From Polyangium sp. 6x1 (GTDB lineage Bacteria; Myxococcota_A; Polyangia; Polyangiales; Polyangiaceae): a stretch of DNA of 64,000 nt. The position numbers were made by a program, and so were the translations under genes. How positions within the stretch are numbered: the stretch's first letter is position 1; the number at the start of each line of letters is the position of its first letter. Shown piece by piece: positions 51,438 to 59,561 of the stretch. The notes beneath the pieces were generated by a model. That model did no database searches. It saw only the letters and a list, made by a program, of their open reading frames with translations, and was not told where the DNA came from. The stretch spans positions 62,001 through 126,000 of the forward strand of contig NZ_JARZHH010000011.1 of NCBI RefSeq assembly GCF_029946515.1, written 5' to 3'.

Positions 51438-52820
51438 ATGGTCGACGACAAGCTCAAGAGCCTCCAAGGCAATGCCCGGCGCAACTTCCTGCGCTGGACC
51501 ACCGCAATGGGCGCCGTCCTCGCGCTCGATCGCGCGAAGGTGCTCGACGTCATCGCGGACTCGGCCGGCACCGCCATGGCCGACGACGCCTGCGCCGCGA
51601 CGAACCGCTCGGTCCACCTCGTGGCCGGCGACGGCGGATTCGCGTGGTTCCAGCTCCTCTGGCCCCACACGCAGATCGCGAAGGCGAACAACGACAATTT
51701 CGCGTTCCACGCGTTCGGCCAGACCGAGGACGCGCCGGACACGGACAAACCGTTCGTCTACGCGCCCGAATCCCCCTGGCGGAAGCTCGACAAGCGCAAG
51801 CGCATCACGGCGTTCATGGCCGGGACGAACCAGACGCACACGCCGACGCCCGGCTCCGCCGCGACGCTCGGCAATGGCGTCAGCATGCTCGCCACGGCCG
51901 CCGCCATTCAGCGACAAACCCCGTCGCTCCTGCCCGTCATCGCGATCAACCCGCTGAACTTCGGCGCCGCCCCGGGCGCGCCGCAGGTCGCCACGGTGAA
52001 CAACGCGGGCGGCATGGTCGATCTCTTCGACAGCGCGGCGTCGCGCGTGACGCTCGCCGTCGAGGAGGACGCGGCGCTCTTCGAGGCCTATTACAAGGCC
52101 TTCGTCGGCCTCAATGCGGCCGCCGGCCGGCCGACCTGGTCGCGTCAGCTCCGCGTGGGCAAGACGAGCGCGAACTTCCTCGGGAAAAACCTCTCCGCGC
52201 AGCTCGCGCCGACGGCCGACGACCTCACCCGGTACAACATCGGGCAGGGCACGCCGAACCGCCTCGCCGAGATTGGCCGCGCCTTCATCACGACGGCGCG
52301 CGCCTTCAAGCTCGGCCTCACGCAAAGCGTGATGATGCCGGCGATGCGCGACGACCCGCACGGGGCGTTCAACGACATGAACAACCTGCGCAATACGGTC
52401 GGGCAGCTCGGCAAGATGTTCGACGAGTTCATGAACGACCTCGCCGCCATCCCCGACCCGGTCTGCACGGCGCGCAACCTCGCCGACAACATCGTCATGA
52501 CGGTGCACGGCGACACGCCGAAGAACCCGCGCGACCGCGGCGGCTGGCCCGACGGCACGCCGAACAATTCGAACTGGCTCTACGTCATGGGCAATGGCTA
52601 CACGAAGACGGGCTGGTTCGGCGGCGTGCGGGCGGACGGCAGCACGGACGGCTTCGATCCCACGACGGGCGAGAACGTCCCCGGCCAGCAGAGCAATGCG
52701 ACGAGCGCGGCGGCGGGCGCGGCCGTGGCCTTCGCGGTGGCCAAGGGCGACATGCGCCGGGTGCAGGACTTCTACACCGGTCCGAGCATCAAGGGCATCG
52801 TGAACGAGAATCCGGTCTGA
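51438..52820 (+). CDS. Tat-exported DUF1501-like protein
   Basis: 460 residues. The N-terminus NARRNFLRWTTAMGAVLALD has the twin-arginine motif RRNFLRW followed by a modest hydrophobic run, so it is probably folded before export through Tat. The body has the alpha/beta alkaline-phosphatase-superfamily-like flavour of DUF1501 (NFGAAPGAPQVATVNNAGGM, NNLRNTVGQLGKMFDEFMND). DUF1501 proteins pair with DUF1549/1588-type cytochromes in planctomycetes and myxobacteria, as here; activity unknown. AGGAGGAGACC precedes the ATG. It is the last gene of the operon, followed by a strong hairpin. Confidence 0.75.
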   Translation: MVDDKLKSLQGNARRNFLRWTTAMGAVLALDRAKVLDVIADSAGTAMADDACAATNRSVHLVAGDGGFAWFQLLWPHTQIAKANNDNFAFHAFGQTEDAPDTDKPFVYAPESPWRKLDKRKRITAFMAGTNQTHTPTPGSAATLGNGVSMLATAAAIQRQTPSLLPVIAINPLNFGAAPGAPQVATVNNAGGMVDLFDSAASRVTLAVEEDAALFEAYYKAFVGLNAAAGRPTWSRQLRVGKTSANFLGKNLSAQLAPTADDLTRYNIGQGTPNRLAEIGRAFITTARAFKLGLTQSVMMPAMRDDPHGAFNDMNNLRNTVGQLGKMFDEFMNDLAAIPDPVCTARNLADNIVMTVHGDTPKNPRDRGGWPDGTPNNSNWLYVMGNGYTKTGWFGGVRADGSTDGFDPTTGENVPGQQSNATSAAAGAAVAFAVAKGDMRRVQDFYTGPSIKGIVNENPV

Positions 52821-52828
52821 GCACGAAG

Positions 52829-52858
52829 GGGGGTTTTCGGGACAACCCGAAAGCCCCC
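52829..52858 (+). terminator. Hairpin terminator of the DUF1501 operon
   Basis: GGGGGTTTTCGGG (52829-52841) and CCCGAAAGCCCCC (52846-52858) pair over 13 bp with one G-T wobble around an ACAA loop. It starts 8 bases after the stop codon. There is no T-run, but the stem is very stable. Confidence 0.65.
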
Positions 52859-52877
52859 GTCCCTCCGCTCGCGCCGC

Positions 52878-53066
52878 TCATTCGGGAAGGCGAAACGACG
52901 AAGTCCGAGCCTTCGGGCGGCCCGGCGCGCGGTCGCGCTTGCAGACGACCTCGCCCTTTTCGGTGATGACACAAACCGCCGCGTGGGACATGGCCACGCT
53001 CGTGGCCTTCGGCAGGTCGAGGCGCACCGGCGCCTGACCGGTCAGCGCAAGGCGGTGTCGCGTCAT
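52878..53066 (-). CDS. Small protein or remnant with one RCC1-like repeat
   Basis: 62 residues. The stretch LPKATSVAMSHAAVCVITEKGEVVCKRD follows the RCC1/BNR-like pattern v.ia.g..h.C.l...G.v.CwG, common in long secreted proteins of myxobacteria, but a single repeat cannot fold on its own. There is no ribosome-binding site before the ATG at 53066. It could be a short gene or a fragment of a lost RCC1-repeat protein. Confidence 0.3.
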   Translation of the reverse strand: MTRHRLALTGQAPVRLDLPKATSVAMSHAAVCVITEKGEVVCKRDRAPGRPKARTSSFRLPE

Positions 53067-53115
53067 GGGAATGACGACGATACACCGCCGCGCGCGGCCG
53101 CAGGGCTCGGAATTG

Positions 53116-55524
53116 CTAGAGCTTGCCCTTGCTCACGAGGTCGTCGAACGCGAGATCGAAATCGTCGCCGAGCAGCTCCGCGCCGACCGCCTTGGCCTGC
53201 TTGGGCACGCCCGGGTTCGGCTCCAGCCGGCGAATGCGGTCCTGCACGCCGCCGCGCGGATCCCGGTAGTTCGGCTCGAGCTGGCCGACGCGCTTGAAGT
53301 AATAGAGCGCCTGATCCGGGTTTTTCCGGGCCTCGTACGCGTCGGCGAGCTCGTACGCGAGCGCGAGCTCTTGCTCCCGCGTCTTCTGCCGCGCCTCGAG
53401 ACCGCGCAAGAACGCGTCGATCGCCGCGTCCACGTTGCCGAGCTGCAGGTGGATCATGCCAATGACCGACCTGCACACGCATTCGCGCGAAGGGTCACGC
53501 GCCGCGACCTCGAATTCGTGGATCGCGTCCATGAACATGCCCATCTCGCGGTAGGCGACGCCGAGATCGTAATGCGTCGCCGAATCCGCGTCCGAGATCT
53601 GCGCCTGGACGCCCTGCTTGAATTCGTCGAAGATCTTCTCGACGTTGACCCCGGGGAACTCGGGCGGCGCCGCTGCGGCCTCGGGCGCGAACTCCAGCTC
53701 ATTGATCATGTTCTGGATCGACTCGAAGTCGCTGTCGGCCGGGTACTCGCTCTTCTTCGTGAGGATCCCGCTGCCGCCGCCCGGCAGATCCGGCACGTAC
53801 GACGGGCGCCCCATCTGCTCGAGCTCGGCGCGCTTGTAGAGCAGGAGCGGGTGATTCGGCAGGAGCGCGAGCTGCTCGTCGAGCATGACCCGCGCCTCGT
53901 CGATCATGCCCTGGTTCGCGTAGGAATCGATCGCCTCGAGGACGTCCTCGTCGAGGGTATGTCCCGTCGTGCTGCGCGTCGGCGCGGGCGGCTGCGGAGG
54001 CGCGTAGGGCTGCGCCGGATATTGCGGCTGCTGCGCGTACGGGTACGGCTGCTGCGCCGACACGCCCGCGAATGGATCGTCGAGCGCGCCGAGCTGGCCC
54101 GGCTGCGGCGCGTAGACCGGCTGCTGCGGCTGCGGCGGCTCGACCTGATAGCCGAGCGCGCGCAGCATCTGGATCGCCTCGGGCTGCGAGGGATCCATGA
54201 GCCGGACCTCGTCGAGCAGCTCCGCCGCGCGCTTCACGTCGCCCGCGACGCTGAGCTGCTGCGCGAAGATCAGCATCTGCCGGATCGCGCCCTCCTCGTC
54301 GCCGGCCTCCTTGAGCACGTCGACGAGCCGCGATCGCAGCTCGTGCGACGTGGGCACCATGGAGACGGCGTCGAGCAGGATCGCGATCGCCGAGGGGTAA
54401 TCGTACTGGCTGCGGTACGCCTCCGCCCGCTGCAGGTGTTGCCGCGCGAGGAGCGCATCGTTGCCCGGGTGCGGAGGCTGGAGCTCGATCGGCGGGACCG
54501 AGGACTCGGGCAGCTCGTCGATGTCGACGTCGTCGTAGACCTCCTGCACGACGATGACCGAGTCGTCCTCGACCTGCTTGCGCACCGGCGCGGGCCGCTG
54601 CGCCGCGAGCTGCCGGACCGCGTCGTCGTTCGGCGCGCGCACGAGGAGCGCGTCGACGAGCTCATTGAACTCGTCGTTTTTCTTGGCGTCCTTCGCGAGG
54701 CGCGCGGCCTCCTTCAGAACCTCGGTCGCCTTCGGTCCCTGGCCGAGTTTGTCGAACGCCCTCGCCAGGAGGCCGAGCGTCTCGAGGTCCTTCGGGTTTT
54801 CCTTGAACGAGATCTGGAGCTTCGCGAGCGCGGTCATCGCGTCGGTTTGCTGCGCGCGCTCCAGGTACATCTTCGCCGCGACCTTGGCGTACTTGCCTTC
54901 GGCCTTGATCGAGAGCAGCCGGTCGAGGACCTTCAGCGCGTCGTCGCGCCGGCCCATCTTGACGAGGACCTCCGCGGCCTGCCCGAGCTGCCCGATCGCC
55001 GCCGGCGTGTCCTTGATCCTGCTGTACGCCTCGGCGAGGCGCAGGCGCGGCACGGGGTTGTGCGGGTCGAGGTCGACGACCTTCTTCAGCGGCTCGATCG
55101 CCTCGCGATCCTTGTTCGCCTTGTGCAGGCGGTTCGCGATGTCGTCGTACGTCGCGGCCGCATCACTCGTCAGGCCGAGCTGCGTGTAGAGCTCCGCGAG
55201 GCGCGGCAGGACCCAGCCGAAACGTTCGAGGAGCTTCGGCGCGCGTTTGTCGATGATCTCCAGGATCTGACGGTAGACGCGGATCGCCTTCAGCGGCTCG
55301 GGCGGCTTCTGCTCGATGTAGAGCCGCGCCACGATCTCGTACGTCTCGATGGCCTCGGCGTACTGCTCGATCTTGAGGTGGCAGTCGCCGATCTTGAGCA
55401 GGACCCGGAGGTCCTTCGGATCTTCGGCGATGAGCTTCTGGAACTCGGCGATCGCTTTGTCCCAGCGCTTTCCCTCGACGAACTTCTGCGCTGCTCGGAG
55501 CACCTTGTCGCGATCGACCGCCAC
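53116..55524 (-). CDS. Large cytoplasmic TPR-repeat protein
   Basis: 802 residues without signal peptide. TPR pairs cover about 1-275 (AIAEFQKLIAEDPKDLRVLL, AIEPLKKVVDLDPHNPVPRL), 340-430 and 640-760 (THYDLGVAYREMGMFMDAIH, ALYYFKRVGQLEPNYRDP). A Pro/Gln/Tyr-rich linker lies at about 445-510. The last residues are acidic (GDDFDLAFDDLVSKGKL). Such long TPR proteins in myxobacteria act as scaffolds, for example in motility, pili or secretion, but nothing here says which. The ATG at 55524 fits the first TPR helix. Confidence 0.85.
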   Translation of the reverse strand: MAVDRDKVLRAAQKFVEGKRWDKAIAEFQKLIAEDPKDLRVLLKIGDCHLKIEQYAEAIETYEIVARLYIEQKPPEPLKAIRVYRQILEIIDKRAPKLLERFGWVLPRLAELYTQLGLTSDAAATYDDIANRLHKANKDREAIEPLKKVVDLDPHNPVPRLRLAEAYSRIKDTPAAIGQLGQAAEVLVKMGRRDDALKVLDRLLSIKAEGKYAKVAAKMYLERAQQTDAMTALAKLQISFKENPKDLETLGLLARAFDKLGQGPKATEVLKEAARLAKDAKKNDEFNELVDALLVRAPNDDAVRQLAAQRPAPVRKQVEDDSVIVVQEVYDDVDIDELPESSVPPIELQPPHPGNDALLARQHLQRAEAYRSQYDYPSAIAILLDAVSMVPTSHELRSRLVDVLKEAGDEEGAIRQMLIFAQQLSVAGDVKRAAELLDEVRLMDPSQPEAIQMLRALGYQVEPPQPQQPVYAPQPGQLGALDDPFAGVSAQQPYPYAQQPQYPAQPYAPPQPPAPTRSTTGHTLDEDVLEAIDSYANQGMIDEARVMLDEQLALLPNHPLLLYKRAELEQMGRPSYVPDLPGGGSGILTKKSEYPADSDFESIQNMINELEFAPEAAAAPPEFPGVNVEKIFDEFKQGVQAQISDADSATHYDLGVAYREMGMFMDAIHEFEVAARDPSRECVCRSVIGMIHLQLGNVDAAIDAFLRGLEARQKTREQELALAYELADAYEARKNPDQALYYFKRVGQLEPNYRDPRGGVQDRIRRLEPNPGVPKQAKAVGAELLGDDFDLAFDDLVSKGKL

Positions 55525-55661
55525 GGCGATGGGATTCTCCTCGAGAGAGCGACCCGGGGACGAGCCGACGCGACGCTTCGCGCCACCTCATCCACGATTC
55601 ATCATCTAACGGAAACACGACCCGCACAAGCACGGTCGCGTGAGAACGGACTATCGAAACG

Positions 55662-55704
55662 AAAACCGGGCGATCTCAGGTGAGCCGCGATCCCGGTTTT
55701 TTCA
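55662..55704 (-). terminator. Hairpin terminator after the CopD/HemJ-like gene
   Basis: AAAACCGGG (55662-55670) and CCCGGTTTT (55692-55700) form a perfect 9-bp stem with a 21-base loop. On the minus strand the stem ends in CCCGGTTTTCGTTTC, a fair U-tract, directly after the stop codon of the gene at 55702. Confidence 0.6.
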
Positions 55705-56124
55705 GTTCGGCAGCTTGAAAATCGCGAAGAAGGCGGCGATGACCGCCGACGCCGCGAGGATCGCCGCCATCATAGCAGTCGGCCCGGCGTCCTGCACAGT
55801 TCCCCGCGCGAGCTTCTTCGCCCGGCCGCCGATCACGTGGTGGATCCCGATCACCGCGAGCGCGAAGAGCAGCTTCGCGTGCATCCAGTGGTGCTCGACG
55901 AGGTAGTAGTGCGTGTCCATCAACAGCCGCGCCACGCCGGTCACGAACGAAAGCACGAACGCGGGCACGCTGAGCAGCCGGTAGATCCGCTCCCCCACCG
56001 CGCCGCGAACCTTCGGGTCCGCGCCGCCCGCCGTGAGAGCGAACGCGACCGCGAGGATCGAGCCGATCCAGACGAGGTTGCCCGACACGTGAAGCCACAC
56101 GAGGGCGATCTGGGGTCCGTTCAT
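55702..56124 (-). CDS. CopD/HemJ-like small integral membrane protein
   Basis: 140 residues with four membrane helices (about 7-29, 47-66, 80-97, 115-137). Conserved-looking histidines sit at VWLHVSGNLVWIGSI, at THYYLVEHHWMHAKLLFAL and at IHHVIGGRAKKLARG. The segment WMHAKLLFALAVIGIHH followed by a basic RAKKLARG is the pattern of HemJ (haem-dependent protoporphyrinogen oxidase) and of CopD domains. Which one it is cannot be settled by eye; hemD elsewhere in the window is not linked. It is divergent from tldD. Confidence 0.65.
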   Translation of the reverse strand: MNGPQIALVWLHVSGNLVWIGSILAVAFALTAGGADPKVRGAVGERIYRLLSVPAFVLSFVTGVARLLMDTHYYLVEHHWMHAKLLFALAVIGIHHVIGGRAKKLARGTVQDAGPTAMMAAILAASAVIAAFFAIFKLPN

Positions 56125-56261
56125 CGTGAAACCGCGTTACCGCGTCGCCCGAGCGACGTCGACTTTTCTGCGCCCACGGTCGCGAGAAACCCCACGCCGA
56201 GGCGGGATTTCCGGGGCTTCGGCTCGACCGATCCAGAGGCGCGCTCTACATTGGGTGGCCC

Positions 56262-57710
56262 ATGACCAGAAGCGCTGCCTATCGTGCCCCGTTCGCGCCG
56301 GGCGGGGACAACGAGATCGACGCCGACCTGTGCGGTCGCCTGCTCGCCGTCGCCCTCTCCAAGGGCGGCGAGTACGCCGATCTGTTCTTCGAATACCGCG
56401 CCGGCGGCGGCTTCTCCTTCGACGAAGGCATCCTGAAGGCCGCCTCGCGCGGCGTGTCCATGGGCGTCGGCGTGCGCGTGCAGCGCGGCGACGCGACGGG
56501 CTACGCCTACACCGAGGATCTCTCGTGGGAGTCGATGAAGCGCGCGGCCGAGACCGCCGCGCAGATCGCCACGAGCTCGGGCGGCGTGACGCACGTGCTG
56601 CCGAGCTTCCGCGACCTGCCGAACCGCTACGACGTGCCGCTCGTCTCGCTCGACGTGCCCGGCATGGAAAAACGCGCGCTGCTCGAACGAGCGAGCGCCG
56701 CCGCCCTCGCCGAAGGTCCGCACATCGTGAAGGCCGAGGCGAGTTTCTCCGAGGAGATCCGCGAGATCCTGCTGGCGACGAGCGACGGCGTCATGGCGCA
56801 CGACGTGCAGCCGCTCTTCCGCTTCGGCGTGCGCGCGATCGCGGAGCGCGACGGCAAACGGCAGGAAGGATCGAGCGGCGGCGGCGGACGAACCACGCTC
56901 GCGGCCTACTTCGCCGACCATTCGCCGGAGATGCACGCCCGCGAGGCCGCGCGGCAAGCGGCGACGATGCTCGACGCCGAGGAGGCGCCGGCCGGCGAGA
57001 TGAACGTGGTGCTCGCCCCCGGCGACAGCGGCATCCTCTTGCACGAGGCCGTGGGCCACGGGCTCGAAGCCGACTTCAACCGCAAGGGCACGTCGAACTA
57101 CGCCGGCAAGGTCGGCGAGCCGGTCGCGAGCCCGCTCTGCACCGTGGTCGACGACGCGACGCTCACGTCGTCGCGCGGCGCGATCAACGTCGACGACGAG
57201 GGCAACGAGCCCGGCAGGAGCGTGCTCATCGAGAACGGCACGCTCGCCGGCTACATGCACGACCGGCTCTCGGCCAAGCACTACAAGCTGAAGCCCACGG
57301 GCAACGGCAGGCGTGAGAGCTTCGGCGCCGCGCCCTTGCCGCGCATGACGAACACGATCCTGCTCGCAGGCCCGCACGATCCGGAGGAGATCGTTCGCAC
57401 CGTCAAACGCGGCGTCTTCGCCAAGAAGTTCGGCGGCGGCCAGGTCGACATCTCGAACGGCGACTTCGTGTTCTCGTTGACCGAGAGCTACCTGATCGAG
57501 GACGGCAAGATCACGCGGCCTTTGAAGGGCGTGAACCTCATCGGAAACGGCCCCGACGTGCTCGGCAAGGTCACGATGCTCGGCACGGACCTCGCGATCT
57601 CCGACGGCATCTGGACGTGCGGCAAGGACGGCCAGAGCGTGCCCGTCGGCGTCGGATGCCCGACGATCAAGATCGACAAGATCACCGTGGGCGGCACCAA
57701 GATCGGCTGA
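56262..57710 (+). CDS. tldD: Metalloprotease TldD
   Basis: 482 residues, normal for TldD. The zinc motif HEAVGHGLEAD (HExxxH) lies at about residues 265-275. EYADLFFEYRAGGGFSFDEG at the N-terminus, PGRSVLIENGTLAGYMHDRLSA, and the C-terminal GNGPDVLGKVTMLG and VGCPTIKIDKITVGG are characteristic. TldD with TldE degrades unfolded peptides and matures some RiPPs and the CcdA antitoxin. tldE is not adjacent. A hairpin follows the stop. Confidence 0.94.
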   Translation: MTRSAAYRAPFAPGGDNEIDADLCGRLLAVALSKGGEYADLFFEYRAGGGFSFDEGILKAASRGVSMGVGVRVQRGDATGYAYTEDLSWESMKRAAETAAQIATSSGGVTHVLPSFRDLPNRYDVPLVSLDVPGMEKRALLERASAAALAEGPHIVKAEASFSEEIREILLATSDGVMAHDVQPLFRFGVRAIAERDGKRQEGSSGGGGRTTLAAYFADHSPEMHAREAARQAATMLDAEEAPAGEMNVVLAPGDSGILLHEAVGHGLEADFNRKGTSNYAGKVGEPVASPLCTVVDDATLTSSRGAINVDDEGNEPGRSVLIENGTLAGYMHDRLSAKHYKLKPTGNGRRESFGAAPLPRMTNTILLAGPHDPEEIVRTVKRGVFAKKFGGGQVDISNGDFVFSLTESYLIEDGKITRPLKGVNLIGNGPDVLGKVTMLGTDLAISDGIWTCGKDGQSVPVGVGCPTIKIDKITVGGTKIG

Positions 57711-57715
57711 AGTCT

Positions 57716-57745
57716 CGGCGCGGCAGGCTCGTGCTTGCCGCGCCG
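57716..57745 (+). terminator. Hairpin after tldD
   Basis: CGGCGCGGCA (57716-57725) and TGCCGCGCCG (57736-57745) form a perfect 10-bp stem with a 10-base loop, starting six bases after the tldD stop. There is no T-run. Its 3' arm overlaps the -35 element proposed for the next gene. Confidence 0.55.
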
Positions 57746-57763
57746 CAGCATGAGCTTTATAGC
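57735..57763 (+). promoter_or_regulatory. Possible promoter of the regulator-pdxA unit
   Basis: TTGCCG (57735-57740), 17 bases, TATAGC (57758-57763). The ATG at 57772 follows after eight bases, so the message would be almost leaderless. The -35 lies in the 3' arm of the preceding hairpin. Confidence 0.4.
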
Positions 57764-57771
57764 GACGGCCG

Positions 57772-58512
57772 ATGTCGCGCCGCTCGTCGTTCATCGTCAT
57801 CGTCGGGCACGGGCCCGAGCTCGAGCGCGAGGAGGGCGCGGCGAGCGTGCTACGCGGCCTCGGCGCCACGGTGCGCACGCTCGACCTGTGGGACGAACCC
57901 GCGCCCTGTTTCCAGCGCGAGGAGGACGAGGCGCGGGCGATCCTCGTGGAGACGCCGGAGCGGCCGGACCTCGCGGCGGCGGCGCTCCGGGCGCTGCGAC
58001 GCGAGCCGCGTCTCGCGGGCGTGCCGGCGATCGCGGCCGTCTCCGTCGCGCAGGTCGCGCGGATGGATCCCGCGAGCGGCTTCGACGATTTCGTCCTCTC
58101 GCCGTACGTGCCGGCGGAGCTCTACGCGCGCATCCGCAAGGCCGAGTGGCAAAAGAGCGAGTTTGCCACGGAGGAGCGCGTGAAGGTCGGCGCGCTCCTC
58201 GTCGATCGATCGGCGCATGAAGCGTGCATCGACGGTCACAGCGTGCCGCTCACGGCGAAGGAGTTCGCGCTGCTCTCGTATCTCTGCGAGAAGCGCGGCA
58301 AGGTCGTGTCGCGCGAGGAGCTGCTCGTGAAGGTCTGGGGCCCGCGGTACGAAGGCGGTCCGCGCACGGTGGACATCCACGTGCGGAGGTTGCGCTCGAA
58401 GCTCGGCGTCGCGCTGCCGCTCGTGACGCTGCGAGGCGCGGGCTACAAGCTCGAAGCGCCCGACACGCCGGCCCGGCCCACGACCGAGCTGCGGAGGGCG
58501 ATGCTCGCATGA
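57772..58512 (+). CDS. OmpR/PhoB-type winged-helix regulator with degenerate receiver
   Basis: 246 residues. The C-terminal winged helix (about 135-230) is intact: SVPLTAKEFALLSYLCEKRG, SREELLVKVWGP, RTVDIHVRRLRSKLG and VTLRGAGYKLE. The N-terminal 120 residues have receiver-like secondary structure, but the acidic pair is replaced by Gly-His (VGHGPE). The acceptor aspartate position reads Glu60 (AILVETPER), and the conserved lysine before Pro111 is Ser110. Phosphorylation is therefore unlikely; it may be always active or controlled by a ligand or partner. pdxA overlaps its stop (ATGA), which hints at a link to vitamin B6. Confidence 0.85.
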   Translation: MSRRSSFIVIVGHGPELEREEGAASVLRGLGATVRTLDLWDEPAPCFQREEDEARAILVETPERPDLAAAALRALRREPRLAGVPAIAAVSVAQVARMDPASGFDDFVLSPYVPAELYARIRKAEWQKSEFATEERVKVGALLVDRSAHEACIDGHSVPLTAKEFALLSYLCEKRGKVVSREELLVKVWGPRYEGGPRTVDIHVRRLRSKLGVALPLVTLRGAGYKLEAPDTPARPTTELRRAMLA

Positions 58513-59561
58513 AGCGGGTGACGATCGCCGTGAGCGTGGGTTGCCCGAGCGGGATCGGGCCTGAGGTCGCGGTGCACGCGGCGGCGAACGCCGAGGCCGA
58601 GGCGCGGTGTGTGCTCGTCGGGGACGCCGAGGCGCTGCGGCGCGCGGCGCACGATGGGAAGATCGCGACGGCGAGGCTGCGCGTCGTGGCGAGCGCGGAG
58701 GAGATCCAGGCCCTCGCGCTCGGCGAGATCGGCGTGTGGGGGCCGAGCACGCAGCTCTTCCGGCCCGCGCGGCCCGGCGCGCCGGATCGCGACGCCGGCG
58801 CCGCGCAGCTCGCGTGGGTGAACGAGGCGCTCTCGCTCGTGCAAGACGGCACCGCCGCCGCGCTCGTGACCGGGCCGGTGTCGAAGCTCGCGATCGCGAC
58901 GAGTGGCGCGCGGGGCGCAAAAGGTTTTTCGGGACACACCGAGCACCTCGCGGCGCGGCTCGGGGCGCGCGAGGTGGTGATGGCGTTTCGCGCGGCGAAC
59001 ATCACGACGGCGCTCGTCACGACGCACCTGCCGCTCGCGGAGGTCCCGACGGCCGTGACGCCCGTCGCGGTGGCGACGAGCTGTTACTGGCTCGTGCGGC
59101 TGCTTCGATCGCTCGGCACGGAGACGCCGCGCGTGGTCGTCGCGGCGCTGAACCCGCACGCGGGCGAGGGCGGGATGCTCGGGACCGAGGAGGTGACGTG
59201 CATCGAGCCGGGGATCGAGCGCGCGCGCGAGCGGCTCTCGGCCGGCGGGTTCTCCGCGGATCTCGTGGGCCCGCTCGGCGCCGAGACCGCGTTCCGCAAG
59301 CAAGCGGCGGGGGCCTTCGACGGGGTCGTCGCGATGTACCACGACCAGGCGACGATCCCCTGCAAGCTCGTGGGGTTCGGCGAAGCGGTGAACGTGACGC
59401 TCGGCCTGCCCGTGATCCGCACGAGCGTCGATCACGGCACGGGCTACGACATCGCGGGCACGGGCAAGGCCGATCCACGCGGGATGGAGAGCGCCCTCGC
59501 GCTCGCGCTCACGCTCGCGAAGGTACGCGGGCCCGCGGCGCTCACCGCGGGCGCGTCATGA
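58509..59561 (+). CDS. pdxA: 4-hydroxythreonine-4-phosphate dehydrogenase
   Basis: 350 residues of the PdxA family, which oxidises 4-phosphohydroxy-L-threonine on the way to pyridoxal phosphate. Signatures are the start VTIAVSVGCPSGIGPEVAVHAA, LVTGPVSKLAI, GFSGHTEHLAARLG with a metal-ligand His, ALNPHAGEGGMLGTEE with a second His, and VAMYHDQATIPCKLVGFGEAVNVTLGLPVIRTSVDHGT. It overlaps the regulator gene by four bases and the convergent ketopantoate-reductase-like gene in the palindrome TCATGA (59556-59561). Confidence 0.95.
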   Translation: MKRVTIAVSVGCPSGIGPEVAVHAAANAEAEARCVLVGDAEALRRAAHDGKIATARLRVVASAEEIQALALGEIGVWGPSTQLFRPARPGAPDRDAGAAQLAWVNEALSLVQDGTAAALVTGPVSKLAIATSGARGAKGFSGHTEHLAARLGAREVVMAFRAANITTALVTTHLPLAEVPTAVTPVAVATSCYWLVRLLRSLGTETPRVVVAALNPHAGEGGMLGTEEVTCIEPGIERARERLSAGGFSADLVGPLGAETAFRKQAAGAFDGVVAMYHDQATIPCKLVGFGEAVNVTLGLPVIRTSVDHGTGYDIAGTGKADPRGMESALALALTLAKVRGPAALTAGAS

